Assembly: GCA_003049485.1 (NCBI GenBank)
Contig: PYST01000291.1
Coordinates: forward strand, 1 to 51,442
Direction of reading: 5' to 3'
DNA from: Ophioceras dolichostomum
Lineage: Eukaryota > Ascomycota > Sordariomycetes > Magnaporthales > Ophioceraceae
DNA: 51,442 nucleotides
The notes beneath the pieces are model-generated. The model saw only the letters and a program-made list of their open reading frames with translations. It did not search any database and had not been told where the DNA came from. Both the position numbers and the translations under genes were made by a program. The first letter of the stretch is position 1. Every line of letters starts with the position of its first letter. Positions 1 to 13,661 of this stretch are shown here, piece after piece.

Positions 1-996
1 ATCATCAGCATACATACCAGACTGGCCTGCGACGAGCACCTTTAGTCGCCCGATGTTCTTCCCCTCCTCCGAGAACGGTCGGCGGCTCGGCATCTTGATA
101 CTCGGCATGACGAGCTGCGGGGCGCTCCCGCTGTCCATCATGCTGTCGTCTAGGAGCCCGGCATCATCTGCCTCCCTGCCGGGCCCCAGATGCTCGGCGG
201 TCCCAGCCCCAGCCCCGGCCGCGAAGTCGGAGTGGTGGTGGTGGTCGTCGTTCCCGAACGCAAGGTCCATCTCCACCTCGGAGAGCGACTCCGAGGTCAG
301 CGAGTTCCTGCGCGAGGACACGCCGCTGAAGGCCGAGGCCGGGCCCGAGACTCCGAGGAGAATCGGCGTCATGGGCTGTGACGAGCCACCCGCGGGATGG
401 TGGGCGCCGCTCATGGGCGTGCCGGATAACCTGTAATGGTGGTGGAGGTTGTGGTGAGGGGGGGTCTGTGGGCGGGCCAGGAAGTCGTGGAGGGGGGAAA
501 CCAGCGGAGCCGGGGTTGGGGTTGGGCTCGCCGAGAGAGCTCCGGCCGCCGACGGCTTGTCTTGTGAAGTAGTTCCGGTGCAACCAAGCAATGGCGAGAA
601 GGACGGATGTGAAGCTTCAGAAGATAGCGCTTGCTGGTCCGACGTCGCTTTCGGGGGGAAAGAGTCCGAGTCGGAGTCGGGGTCGGGGTCGGGGTCGGAG
701 CGGGGCGCGGGCGCGGGCGCGGTGGTAGAAGAAGCAGGGGTTTGGGTAGCTGCAGTATGGTGGTGGTGGCTCTGCTGCTGGTCGCGCTTGCGGATATCGC
801 GGGGCCTGGTAAAGGCGGAGAGCGACTGTTCCAGTGAGGCGTCGATCGCGGCCTCGTCGGCGACACAGTACGACATCATCTGCGAGCCCGAGACGGCGTG
901 GAACGACGACATGCCCAGCGACGTGTAAAGGTCGTCCGAGTCGTTATCGGCCGTTGATGGGCGGGGTCGCCCGAATCCGGCGTCCGTTGGCCGCAT
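1..996 (-). CDS. Septin-type/P-loop GTPase-like protein, 5' part only
   Basis: One long open frame on the minus strand starts at the ATG at 996-994, which is the first in-frame ATG after an upstream stop. It encodes about 326 residues. The first 300 are low complexity: an Asp-rich stretch (DPDPDPDSDSDS), a His run, Pro/Thr/Ser-rich segments and an acidic SLSEVEMD patch. They end in a basic block (MPSRRPFSEEGKNIGRLK) followed by KVLVAGQSG, the beginning of a Walker A loop. The frame is then cut by GTATGT at 17-12, a good splice donor, so the rest of the P-loop (expected GKTS) lies outside the window. Filamentous fungi have septin-like G-domain proteins in which a disordered N-terminus precedes a basic block and a VLVAGxSGxGKTS loop, and this fits them. 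Nucleotide binding is inferred, since the catalytic domain is not visible. It could be another P-loop GTPase. Confidence 0.7.
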   Translation of the reverse strand, partial: MRPTDAGFGRPRPSTADNDSDDLYTSLGMSSFHAVSGSQMMSYCVADEAAIDASLEQSLSAFTRPRDIRKRDQQQSHHHHTAATQTPASSTTAPAPAPRSDPDPDPDSDSDSFPPKATSDQQALSSEASHPSFSPLLGCTGTTSQDKPSAAGALSASPTPTPAPLVSPLHDFLARPQTPPHHNLHHHYRLSGTPMSGAHHPAGGSSQPMTPILLGVSGPASAFSGVSSRRNSLTSESLSEVEMDLAFGNDDHHHHSDFAAGAGAGTAEHLGPGREADDAGLLDDSMMDSGSAPQLVMPSIKMPSRRPFSEEGKNIGRLKVLVAGQSGMYADD

Positions 997-4085
<3,089 letters not shown>

Positions 4086-7000
4086 CTACCCCCAGCGGCC
4101 GCCCTCCCGCTCAGCCTCAAGGCGGCGCATGCGCTCCTCCTCGTCGCCGACCGCGACGACCTCGCCCCTCCGGCCCTTGCGCCGACTTCTGGACCGGCCG
4201 CCTCCGTCGCCGCCGTCGCCGCCGCCGGCGCCGCTATCGTCCGCGCCGCGAGCCCGCTTGCCGCTGCCGCTGCCGCCAGCCACCAGACCTGCCAGCTTTT
4301 GCGCCTCTTTCATGAGCCGCTCGCGGTTTCGCCTCTCGCGCTCTTCGGCGTGCGCGTCTCGGGATGACGAGATGTGGTGGCTATTGCTCGTTGTTGAGGA
4401 GCGGCGCGCTCCTCCTCCTCCTCCCTCTGATGCGCCTCCTCCCGATGTGCTTCCCGCTGCTGACGCCGCTGCAGCCTCTCGGCTCTTGCTGCTCGCGCCC
4501 TTGATCTCGAATGTGCTACTCTTCGGGGGTGGCGGCTGCTTGAAGGTTCTGTCGCCGGACGAGGAGTCCACTGGGGTCGGGGGCTCGTGCGTGGAGACTT
4601 TGCTCTCCCGCCCACGGTGATCTCTGTCCCTGTCCCTGTCGCGGTTGCGGTCTCTGTCTCGGTCCCGGTCTCGATCCTTGTCTTTGTGGTCCCTATCTCG
4701 ATCTCGGTCCCGATCCCGGTCCCGGTCTCGGTCCTTCTCCTTAGTGCGGTCCTTACCCCGGTCCTTGCGAGATTTGTGACCTGAGCGCCGATCTCGTTCT
4801 TTATCTCTGTCCCTCTCGCGATCGCGATCGCGGTCTCTATCCCGATCCCGATCCCGGTCGCGGTCGCGGTCCCGTTCCCTATCCCGGCCGCCCCCGTCTC
4901 GATCTTTATGGCTCTCGCGCTCTCGTCTCCTATCTGAGTCACGATCTCTCCTGCTGCTACTAGGCTTCCGAGAGTCGTCAGCCGGCGACGCTGACCGGGA
5001 GCGGTCGTCGTAACGGTTCTCCCTAGTTGACCGAGCAGACTTGGGCTCCTCAATGTCGCCATAAGCGCTGTTCTTACGGCTGTGTCGACGACTATGACTA
5101 TGATGGTGGTCGTCGTGTTCGTCATTGGGAGTGGCGGACTTAGACCGATTATGCCTGCGGCGGTGTATCGAGGCCTCATTCTGGTTGTGGTCTCCGTTTC
5201 GACTGTGGCTTCGGCTCCTGGTGCGACCCCGGGTGGATCGGGACTGAGACCTGGCCCCCCGTGTCCTGTCGTCGGCATGATCGCGATTCCTCTCACGTTC
5301 GGGACGCGACCCACGGTGGTGTTCTCTCTCGCGACTGCGGTCTCTATCCTTGCCGCGGTCCCTACTCCGTTCGCGGTAGTCATCGCCGGCGTGCTTCCTC
5401 GAGTGGTCAGGAGAACTACTCCTTGTTCTTGGCCTGCTGTCTCTAGCACCTGGGGTCTGGTGCCCCGAGCCATTCATGATTGGGCTTTGGGCCTGCTCGT
5501 CTTGAACATATCCGCGCCCCCTCATGTGTGGGGTGCCGTTCCCGTTCGCTTGGCGCATGGCCCTCGGGCCGGTGGGGGCATTCAGTGGGACATCTGACAC
5601 TGGCTCAGGCCGCTGATAATGGCCGTCGAAGCCAGCGTCAGGCCCAGACGTGAAGTCACCATTCTGCACGGCATACGAGTCAACTGTAACTGGCACAGGG
5701 TGGGGCCGGTCGTCCTCGTGCGGTTCTCTTCTACCCGAGTCTGGACCAGCAGAATCTGGCGCGGGCGCCTGAGACGAGTCATCCTCACCAGCGGGGTTGC
5801 CTTGATCGGCGCCAGACTCACTCGTCCGAGGTTTGGACTCGGGATCTCTGCTTGATTCACCCGTGGCCTCCGTCTTTGAGGCGTCGATATCGCCGCCCAT
5901 CTTAGGCTCACCAGCTTCACGATCGGCCTTGTCGCGATCTGTTCGGATCGTACGACCGAACTCGTCCACTTTGGGGCCGCCAACCAGCTCCTTGACCGCG
6001 GAATCCTGGGTGTCGGCCCGAGAACCGCTGCCCGAGAACCCGACACGTCCTTGGCCGTAGCCCTGGCCATGATTGGGACCATGAGGCGAGAACTGCTGTT
6101 GATGCTGGTTGTACTGCTGCTGCGGCTGTTGCTGCTGCTGTCGGTGGTTCCACGTACCGCTCTGGTCCTGAAAGTTGCCATTGGCGTTATTGTTGAAGCC
6201 ACCACCGTGGCCTCCGTGAGCGTTGAAGCCTTGTTGTCCGGCGTCAAATCCGTAGGCCCCGCCGCCACGGCCTCCGCCGAATCCATAAGCGCCGCCGCCG
6301 GCACCGCTGATATTCGTGTTCTGGTAGTTGCTGTTGTTGTTATGGTAGAACCCTCCACGGCCGCGGGTGCCTCCTCTGCCTCCACGCTGCTGCTGGAAGT
6401 TGTTCTGCTGGCGGTAATTATTGAATTGGTTCTGGTGGCCATAATTACCTTGATTGAATCCCTGGTGGAATCCTCCCTGGTTGTTAAAATTCCCATAATC
6501 ACCATTGCCGCCCATGGCTGAAGCATTTGGATGACTGAAATTATCTTGGCCGCCGACATTCCACGACTGATGCTGCCCGCTCCAGTTCTCATTGTGCCCC
6601 GGCCCGACGCCTCCGCCGTATCCACCGCCGCCCATTCCCATGCCGCCGTGCATCCCCACGCCTTGCGGTCCGAAGTTACCGCCGTTCATGTACATCGACG
6701 AGTCCATGTTCGGCATGCCTAGGTATTGGTGAGGAAGGCTGAGTGTTAGCGCCACGGCTCGTGACGGAGGTGCGATAGATGGGCGGTTGCCGTTGGGCCG
6801 TCGGGTCTTACCCATCATAGGCATACCACTGTTGAGGCTGCCGTTCAGACCACCGGGGAGGAATCCGGAAGGCATCATGCCGTTCTGCATCGCCATCATC
6901 ATCTGCATTTGGTTCATGCCGTTGTTCATGCCGGCATTCATGCCGTTGCTCACGCCGCCGTCGGCGCCAAAGTTCACGTTGTTGGGGAATGGTCCATTCA

Positions 7001-7986
7001 TCCCGGCGAATGCGAAGCTAGGGTTGTTGAAGTTATTCGACATCTGCTGCTGGGCGCCCGCTCCTTCTTCAGCCCCAAGGCCTGTCTTTTGAAGTTCCCC
7101 TTGGTTGCCTTGGTTGCCTTGGTTTATTGGCGCGTCACCGTCGCCTTTCTGAGTAGTAGCGACCAGCTGCTTCTCCTCGTTTGCCCCGCTCGCGTCAGGT
7201 CTTGTGGCGATATCGGCTTCCTGGTCCTGTGAGCGAGTTAGTTTCCAACCATCGAAAGACATGACAAATAGACCAGAGACGGCCGGGAGCGATCTTCTTA
7301 CCATAGAGCCTGGAGCAGCAACATCCCCCTCCGCACTAGGACCCGCCTTGGTATCGGCGCCTCCGGCTTGAGTTTCAACACTCCTGACGACAGCAGCAGG
7401 GGCAGGAGCGCCGTCGCTATCGGTCGCAGACTCTACCGCAGCAGCAGCATCGGGCTTCTGTGCGTTGGGTTTGGAGTCGACTGGCGTTTGAGGCTCAGAC
7501 TCTGGGGCGTCCTTCGGCCTCGGGGCCTCCCGCTTCTTCTCCTCAGTCCGTACGAACACTTTGATCGTAGTCCGTAGCGACTTTATGGGCTTGCAGTCCT
7601 CGGCCGAGAGTGGAGAATGTTCGCAAACAGGACACGAGTTCGGCAGAACGGATTGGCCTTGAGTCCGGGAAATCGTTAGCGAACGGAAACGAGAAACGAG
7701 GTGTAACGACACGCGGGCGTCGCAACCAGGCAAGCTAGGGTGAGAGCTCAACGTACAATTTTCACAGATGGCCTGATCGCAGCAAGGGAGCTTGAAGGCA
7801 TTGATGGCCAACTTGCTGCAGATAGCGCAGCGAAGCTTGATTGGTATTTCATCCTGGGTCAATGAGCTGTGAACGAGGTGTCAGCCGAGTCGTCCTAGGT
7901 TGCGCAGATGCTGCATCACAAGCTGCGAGGTGTACCTACCTGACCAGCTCTGCCTGGGCCGGCGTCAGAGACAAAGACGCCGCCAT
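4086..7986 (-). CDS. RBBP6/Mpe1-like RING protein with N/G/Q-rich and RD/RS-rich regions
   Basis: Five exons joined in frame: 7986-7940, 7866-7757, 7657-7302, 7226-6812, 6718-4086, giving 1,186 aa. Introns are 73, 99, 75 and 93 bp; the last three are multiples of three, so they also read through as open frame. The first starts GTAGGT and ends CACAG. Residues 28-64 form a RING of C4C4 type: Cys 29, 32, 44, 45, 50, 53, 61 and 64, with a CCDQAIC core and SCPVC end. It resembles the RBBP6/Mpe1 RING, including the following region ending RTEEKKRE. The DWNN ubiquitin-like domain and zinc knuckle of RBBP6 are absent. Residues ~233-543 are rich in Asn, Gly, Gln and Met (prion-like). Residues ~740-1110 are Arg/Asp/Ser-rich, as in SR-type splicing or 3'-processing factors. 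E3 ubiquitin ligase activity and a nuclear RNA-processing role are inferred from domain type only. Confidence 0.85.
4620..4880 (-). repeat. Coding repeat for Arg-Asp (RD/RE) dipeptides
   Basis: Degenerate hexamers encode runs of Arg-Asp, Arg-Glu and Lys-Asp in the RING protein (about residues 920-1010). On the plus strand it appears as CGGTCC/CGGTCT/CGATCC variants. Codons are mixed, so the dipeptide pattern is kept at protein level and is not a pure microsatellite. It is a likely site of length variation between strains. Confidence 0.8.
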
Positions 7987-8897
7987 GGTGCGGGCACGGC
8001 GCGTTCACGATAACGAGGACGTCATGGGTTGGAAGTGCGGTGATCGGAGCGGCGAGGATATGGAAGACCGCAGCTTTGCGCGGTCGGGGGCGACTAGGCA
8101 AGAACCGATGACGGATGTCTTGAGCGGCTTGCTATCGATAGAATGATCGCCGTTTCGAGGGCCGCAGGTTGTGGTGGCAGTACTGGATATGTTGGTTGGT
8201 GTTGAGGAACTGCGAACTTCGGTTGAGAAGGTGGTTGATGGTTTAAAGTCGTCGTCAAGTCGTTCCAGCCGAATACGCGTGGGTTGCGCCTCTGAAAATT
8301 CGGGCGAAGGAGATCAATTCAATGACTCCGCCGCTTGTTGTATAACACAGGACAGTGGACAAACTGAATGCAGGACACAGTTATCGGGGTGTGGAGGTGT
8401 GGAGCCTTCCTGGTCTTCAATCACGTGAATAACGAGGGGGGGGTTTAGCCATCTAGCTGCTATTATCACTTTCTATTGACAACAGTGCACAATAACGAAA
8501 AGAAACAGCGACAGCGATACGTTGTAGGCCAGACGGGAGAAGAATCTCTATTGATAGAAATGGCCAGCGTGCGTTTGAATGTGACATGAATACAATAACA
8601 GAGACTATCGTCGAAGTACTCCTGAGGAAACCTAGCCCCTTCCCGTCATTCCCTTCACTAATTTGAGGCCACCAGGGAAAAGGCTGAAGGTGACGACCTG
8701 AATGACCGGCCAGTCGCGGTCGGCTTAACAAATGCAATCCTGAATTTCGCACACCATCGTGACAAGCGGGACAACGTCTTCTGCCCTCCATCCCTCATCT
8801 CCCGTCGGCAGTGGCACAAATCTCACCTGAGATCCACCATCCCATCCCCTCTCACTCCCTCTCCCTCCGCATCTCTCTTCTCCCTCAAGCGAACAAG
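7987..8897. other. Intergenic between RING gene start and Rab5 stop
   Basis: The two genes run in the same direction (minus), so this interval holds the Rab5 3' UTR at its right side and the RING gene promoter at its left. No coding sequence is supportable. A G7 run lies near 8429-8437. Confidence 0.6.
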
Positions 8898-9832
8898 TTA
8901 ACAAGCGCACCCATCCTTCGCTCCCTGGTCACGTGCACTCCCTAGACTCACGCGCTGCTCGTCGCCGCCTCGGCTGGCAGCAGCGCCGCCACCGGGGCCC
9001 CTGGTCGTCTTGAGCGATGTCTCTGGGATGGCGTTCGCGATGGCCGTGAAGACCTCGGTCACGTTGTAGCCCGTCTTGGCGCTGGTCTCGAAGAAAAGCA
9101 GGCTCTCCTCCTCGGCGTACGACTTGGCCTCCTCCGTGGACACCTTGCGCGCGTCGCCCGAGTCGTCTCCGTCCTCGCCGCCGCCGCCGCCCTCAGAAGG
9201 TGTCGACGAGGCGTCCCCGCCGTCGTTGGTCAGATCCAGCTTGTTGCCGACGAGGGCGATGACGATCCCGGGGGATGCTTGCCGTTGCAGCTCAGCGACC
9301 CAGTGCTTGGCCTTTATCAGTGATGTCGGCTTCGTGAGGTCGTAGACCACCAGGGCAGCCTGCGCGTTGCGGTAGTACATGGGCGCCAGTGAGGCGAACC
9401 GCTCCTGGCCTGCTGTGTCCCATATCTCGAATTTAATCGTCCGTGTCGGCAGGTTGCATTTTTGGGTTAAGAAGGCGGCTATTGTTGCGGTTGCGGTGCG
9501 CATAGAGTGTTAGCGTGCGTTCGACTCAAGGGGTTTGCTGGGGATAGTCTTCTGGCCGAAGGTGCCGCGCCTGTTATGGCTGGCAAGGGGGTCAAAGGAG
9601 CTCTCACCTCCTATGGTTGGTTCCTTGTTCTCTTGAAAGTCGTTGTTGACAAATCTAAGCACAAGCGATGACTGCGACACCGACGTACTCCATGTCAGCG
9701 CCAGTTCGGTCCAACTGAGGTTGCGTCGATGAGCGATGGTTTATCGTCTACCTTCCCGACGGCGGCTTCCCCAAGCAGCACAAGTTTGACGCTGCTGCTG
9801 GGCTTACTGGCGGCACCTCCGGCGTCGGCCAT
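8898..9832 (-). CDS. VPS21: Rab5-family GTPase (Vps21/Ypt51 type)
   Basis: Three exons, 9832-9752, 9671-9608 and 9478-8898, joined by 80- and 129-bp introns, give 241 aa, close to the usual Rab5 length. All G motifs are present: P-loop GEAAVGKS (residues 21-28, split by intron 1), PTIGAAF at the switch I threonine, WDTAGQERF (68-76), NKLD (127-130) and ETSAK (179-183). The switch II block ASLAPMYYRNAQAALVVYDLT is the Rab5 signature. The end, GCAC, supplies the CxC pair for double geranylgeranylation. Rab5 directs early-endosome fusion and vacuolar sorting on the cytosolic face of endosomes. Between NKLD and SAK there is a Gly/Asp/Ser-rich insertion of about 27 residues. The start is the only ATG that brings the P-loop into frame. 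The gene shares a divergent promoter with KRI1. Confidence 0.95.
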
Positions 9833-10373
9833 TTCGCGATGGTTTTAATCTCTCCGGCTCGAGATTTAGGGAGGATTCGAAAAGTAAACGGGCTTGTTAG
9901 GATATAGAGGAAGTGGGCGGAAGCGTAAACGTGTCGATAATATCGAATTCTCGGTGCCTTGAGGGTGACGTGATAGGTTTGAAGTAAGGAAGTGAGAGCT
10001 TCGTCAAGGTTGCATGAACGTGCAGCGATGAACAACGACAGCGGCTGCGTCAGGTGGAGGCCCAGGTCACCAGGCTAGGCAAGCTGGTTGGCGTGTAAGC
10101 CCCCACATTTCCGATAAGAGATAGTGAATGTCATAGTTTTAGCAGCTTACTTCCGCAGTATGCAGATTAATGCTATAACTTTGGGTATTCCACTAACTGT
10201 CAGGGATCCCCACCTCGAGCTCACAGAAAAAAAAGTTCCTGTCCCACGGCGCGACAGCGCGACACTTTTTTGTAGGCCAAGCTCCGTCAAACCTGAACAA
10301 GAAATCAGCCAGTCTGAGTTCACCCCCGAGTTCAACCCTGAGCCGTCTCTGCGGGCGAGCACGTAAATGCACG
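9833..10373. promoter_or_regulatory. Divergent promoter between Rab5 and KRI1
   Basis: The two start codons are 541 bp apart and face away from each other, so both promoters must lie here unless regulatory DNA sits inside the genes. An A8 run (CAGAAAAAAAAGTTCC) lies near 10226-10234, about 140 bp before the KRI1 start. No element can be assigned with confidence. Confidence 0.6.
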
Positions 10374-12702
10374 ATGGCTGCTCCAGCAGTGAGTAAAGCG
10401 TCCTCGAGTACTGGTACGGACGACTCCTTGGATCAGGTCGAGTGTGACATTACCGAGCGCAACGAGGCCTCCGCCGACCCTCCTATCAAGAAGCGCCTTT
10501 TCGACGATGAAGAATCTTCGAGCAGCGACGAGGACTCGGAGGAAGGCGGTGCCCAGCTTGGAAGCAGCCCTGCTGCTGCATTCAAAGTCAATGAGGAGTA
10601 TGCCCGGAGGTTTGAACATAATAAAAAGCGAGAGGAGCGGCAAAAACGTCAGTAGCTTGTTGAAACCTCTCATACAAAAGCAACCGCTCTTTAGAGAGTC
10701 TACTTAGCTAACCAACCGCTCGGTGGCAGTGGAGGAGAAGTACGGCCCAGGAACATCCAATGGGAACGACGAGGACTCCGAAGACGAGTCCGACTCATCC
10801 TCTGATGTGACGGAGGATGAGGCAGGTTTCCTCGCCACTGAGGATCTCGACGCCGAAATATCTGCCACCTTGCAGGCCCTCAAGAACAAGGACCCAAGAA
10901 TCTACGACGCGAATGCTACGTTCTACAGACCCTTCAACGAGGCCTCTGCGGCAGCCGCTTCGAAAAAGGGCAAGGAGAAGGAGAAACCTGTGTACCTGCA
11001 GGACTACCATCGGGAGAGGTACATGAAGGGCGACGTCGGGGCCGACTTCGACGATGAGGATGCCAATGGCGCGCCCCCACTGCAGACGTACGCACAAGAA
11101 CAAGCCAGCATTAAGAAGTCAATTGTCGATGAGATCAATACTCTTGTGGATGACGGGCCAAGAAGCGATGATAGCGAGAGTGACGGCGACGAATTTATCA
11201 GGCGCAAGCCCGGCCAGGAGGCGCCCGCAGCGACAGCTGACGGCGTGCACCCTTCTCGGGCGAGAAGGGTCCAGCTCACGGAGCTGGACGTCGCCAATGC
11301 GGACAAGGACCCCGAGCTCTTCCTGTCCAACTTCATGGCCTCGCGAGCCTGGGCGCCTTCTGGCGACGGCCGTCATCAATGGGAAGCCTTCGAATCCGAC
11401 GACGACGACGGCGATGGCCTCAACATAGCCGAGGAGTTCGAGAACGCGTACAACATGAGGTTCGAGGACCCGGAGAAGAGTAATGAGTTCCTGAAGACCT
11501 ACTCGCGAACGGTCGTCTCCGAGAGGACGGTGAGGCGTGAGGAGAAAAAGGGGAGGAAGAAGGCGCGAGAGTTAGAGAAGGAGATGAAAGAGGCGGAGAA
11601 GCTTCAGAGGAAAGAAGAGCGCGCCCGGCTGCGCCGTTTGAAGGTCGAGGAGACAGAGGAGAAACTGAAGAAGATCAAGCACGCGGCCGGGCTCAGCGGG
11701 AAGACTCTGAAGGATGAGGAGTGGACCAAGCTCCTCGAGGGTGCTTGGGAGAACGACACGTGGGAGGAGGAGATGTTGAAGCAGTTTGGGGACCAGTACT
11801 ACGCCGAGGTAGAGGGCGACGTTGAAAGCTCAGACGAGGAGGGAGAAGGAGCTTCCTCGTCCAAGAAGAGGAAGAAGCCCAAGAAGCCGAAGTGGGATGA
11901 TGATATCGATATCAAGGATATCATTCCCGACTTCGACGACTCGCTACCACAGGACCTGCTGTCAGACGACGAAGGTGGTGATCAAGATGACGCCGACGCG
12001 GCCGGCCCGTCAGACGACGACGGAGGTGAGGAGCAGCAGCAGAATCCCACCAAGAAGCGAAAGACATCACGCGACCACAAGAAGGACCGCCAGGAGGCCC
12101 GGCGGACGGCGCGTCAAGAGCGGCTCAAGATCGAGGCCCTCGTCGACCGGCAGATGGAGCTCGACGACCCTGCCGCATTGGCCTCAGCGGCTGCTGCCTC
12201 ATCATCTAAACAGGGCGGCGGCGGAGGAGGAGGCAGGTCCGCGCCCGCGTTCCGGTACCGCGAGACGTCGCCCAACGCCTTCGGGCTCACGGCCAGGGAC
12301 ATCCTCCTCGCGCCCTCCGACGCGGCGCTGAACGAGTTCGCGGGCCTCAAGAAGCTCGCGTCGTTCCGCGACGCGGAGAAGAAGCGGAAGGACAAGAAGC
12401 GGCTGGGCAAGAAGGCGCGGCTGCGGCAGTGGCGCCGCGACAACTTCGGGAGGGAGTTCGAGCAGACCGGCCCGACGTACGGGTTTGAGCGGGTTGGGGA
12501 GGAGGAGGACGAGGCTGCTGCCGCCGACGATGGTGGTGGTTGGAGGAAGAAGAAGATGGAGAAGAAGCTGGCTAAAGCCGCCGCTGCGGCTGCTGGTGGT
12601 GCTGCGGTTTCTGAGGAGAAGAAGCAAGAGGACGAGGAACAGCAGCGTAGCAGCCGAAAGCGCAAGAGGTCCAGGGGGAAGAAGGCAGCCGCTGCGGCCT
12701 AG
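10374..12702 (+). CDS. KRI1: KRI1-like ribosome biogenesis protein
   Basis: Two exons, 10374-10647 and 10730-12702, give 748 aa. The 82-bp intron starts GTCAGT and ends GGCAG, with a GCTAAC branch site near 10707. The joint restores REERQKLEEKYG. The protein alternates acidic Ser/Asp/Glu runs with Lys/Arg-rich coiled-coil stretches. Family landmarks are KPVYLQDYHRERYMKG, FLSNFMASRAW, a central block from RTVVSERTVRREEKKGRKK to EDMLKQ-like WEEEMLKQFGDQYYA (about residues 350-455), and a C-terminal block FRYRETSPNAFGL...KKARLRQWRRDNFG (about 600-680). In yeast Kri1 is a nucleolar protein that binds Krr1 and is needed for early 40S assembly. The Lys/Arg-rich tail (RKRKRSRGKK) looks like a nuclear localisation signal. 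The gene is convergent with the Zn2Cys6 factor downstream. Confidence 0.93.
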
Positions 12703-13661
12703 GTGCCTTACCTTCTTCCCTTGCCTAGAAATACAGTGATCAGATTGTGGTCTCAGTCAACCAATAATGACGTGGACATAAACTTCTGGTTTAGAGTGGT
12801 GGTGGTCGCCTCAACGGCTCGCCTGACCGCTCTTGCAGTTAAATACAGTGGTAATCAGAGAAATATATCGCACTAGAAGTCAAGTTGAAAATATGGTGGT
12901 GTGGTATCTATCCAACAAATAGCGAGGGGCATGTTTTCCCAAACACATAAATCAGGGGTTCAGGGGGAGCACAGGGGGCTCCCGGGCTCAGAGTCCCCTC
13001 CTAATTCCCCGTCCAACAAAACCTGAAGATCTTCCCCGGGAACCGAAAACAAAAACAACATTCGCAGCCGCGCCAAGTCTGTCGGTAGTGACCGAATGAT
13101 GTATGTATGTACCATGTATGTGTATCCAAAAAAAAAAAATCTCCGACAAAAAACCAAAAAAAGAAAGCCAAGTCAGTCAAATAGATCTGTCTGTCTCCTA
13201 AGGGTCCCTCGGCCAATAGTGCCCCACGTTACAACAAAAACGACAGAGTTTGATAGAGTTCCCACCGTAGCCCGGGCCTTTCAGTTGCTAAACCCCCCTA
13301 TCGAAAGACCTAACATGAGTAAAAGAGTTAATGTAGGATAAGGTGGTAAGGTAGGTACAGAGAAAGAGAGGAGCAAAAGAAACGTTGGGGTGCAGAAAAA
13401 AGGCAGTATGTAGAAAGAAGCTAGCCGCGACATCGGATGCAGGAGACGTGAGGGTTGGTTGCTTGGGAAAGAGGGAGAGGAGGAAGGGGTAGAGTAGGGG
13501 AAGAGCATCATCAGGCCAGAGGGTCGTTGACAGGACAGCAAGCGCAACTCGCTAGAGTGAAGAGTGGAGTTGGAGTGGCTGGCTTGTTGTGCTTGTTGTG
13601 CTTGCTTGCCCTCAACCCACCCACTCACCCACTCCTTCCCGTCACTTTCACTTTCACTATT
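12703..13661. other. Convergent 3' region of KRI1 and the transcription factor
   Basis: Stops of two facing genes flank this interval, so it should contain both 3' UTRs. It has short A-rich tracts (an A12 run near 13128-13139) and a TATG-type repeat near 13100-13125. No gene is seen. Confidence 0.6.

Noticed and set aside
7862..7862. RING protein start at 7862
   Set aside because: The codon is TTG. A spliced first exon with ATG at 7986 gives MAASLSLTPAQAELVSSLTQ and proper GT-AG borders.
10024..10032. PAC-like ribosome biogenesis motif (GCGATGA) before KRI1
   Set aside because: Only a partial match, 350 bp from the start, with no RRPE partner recognised.
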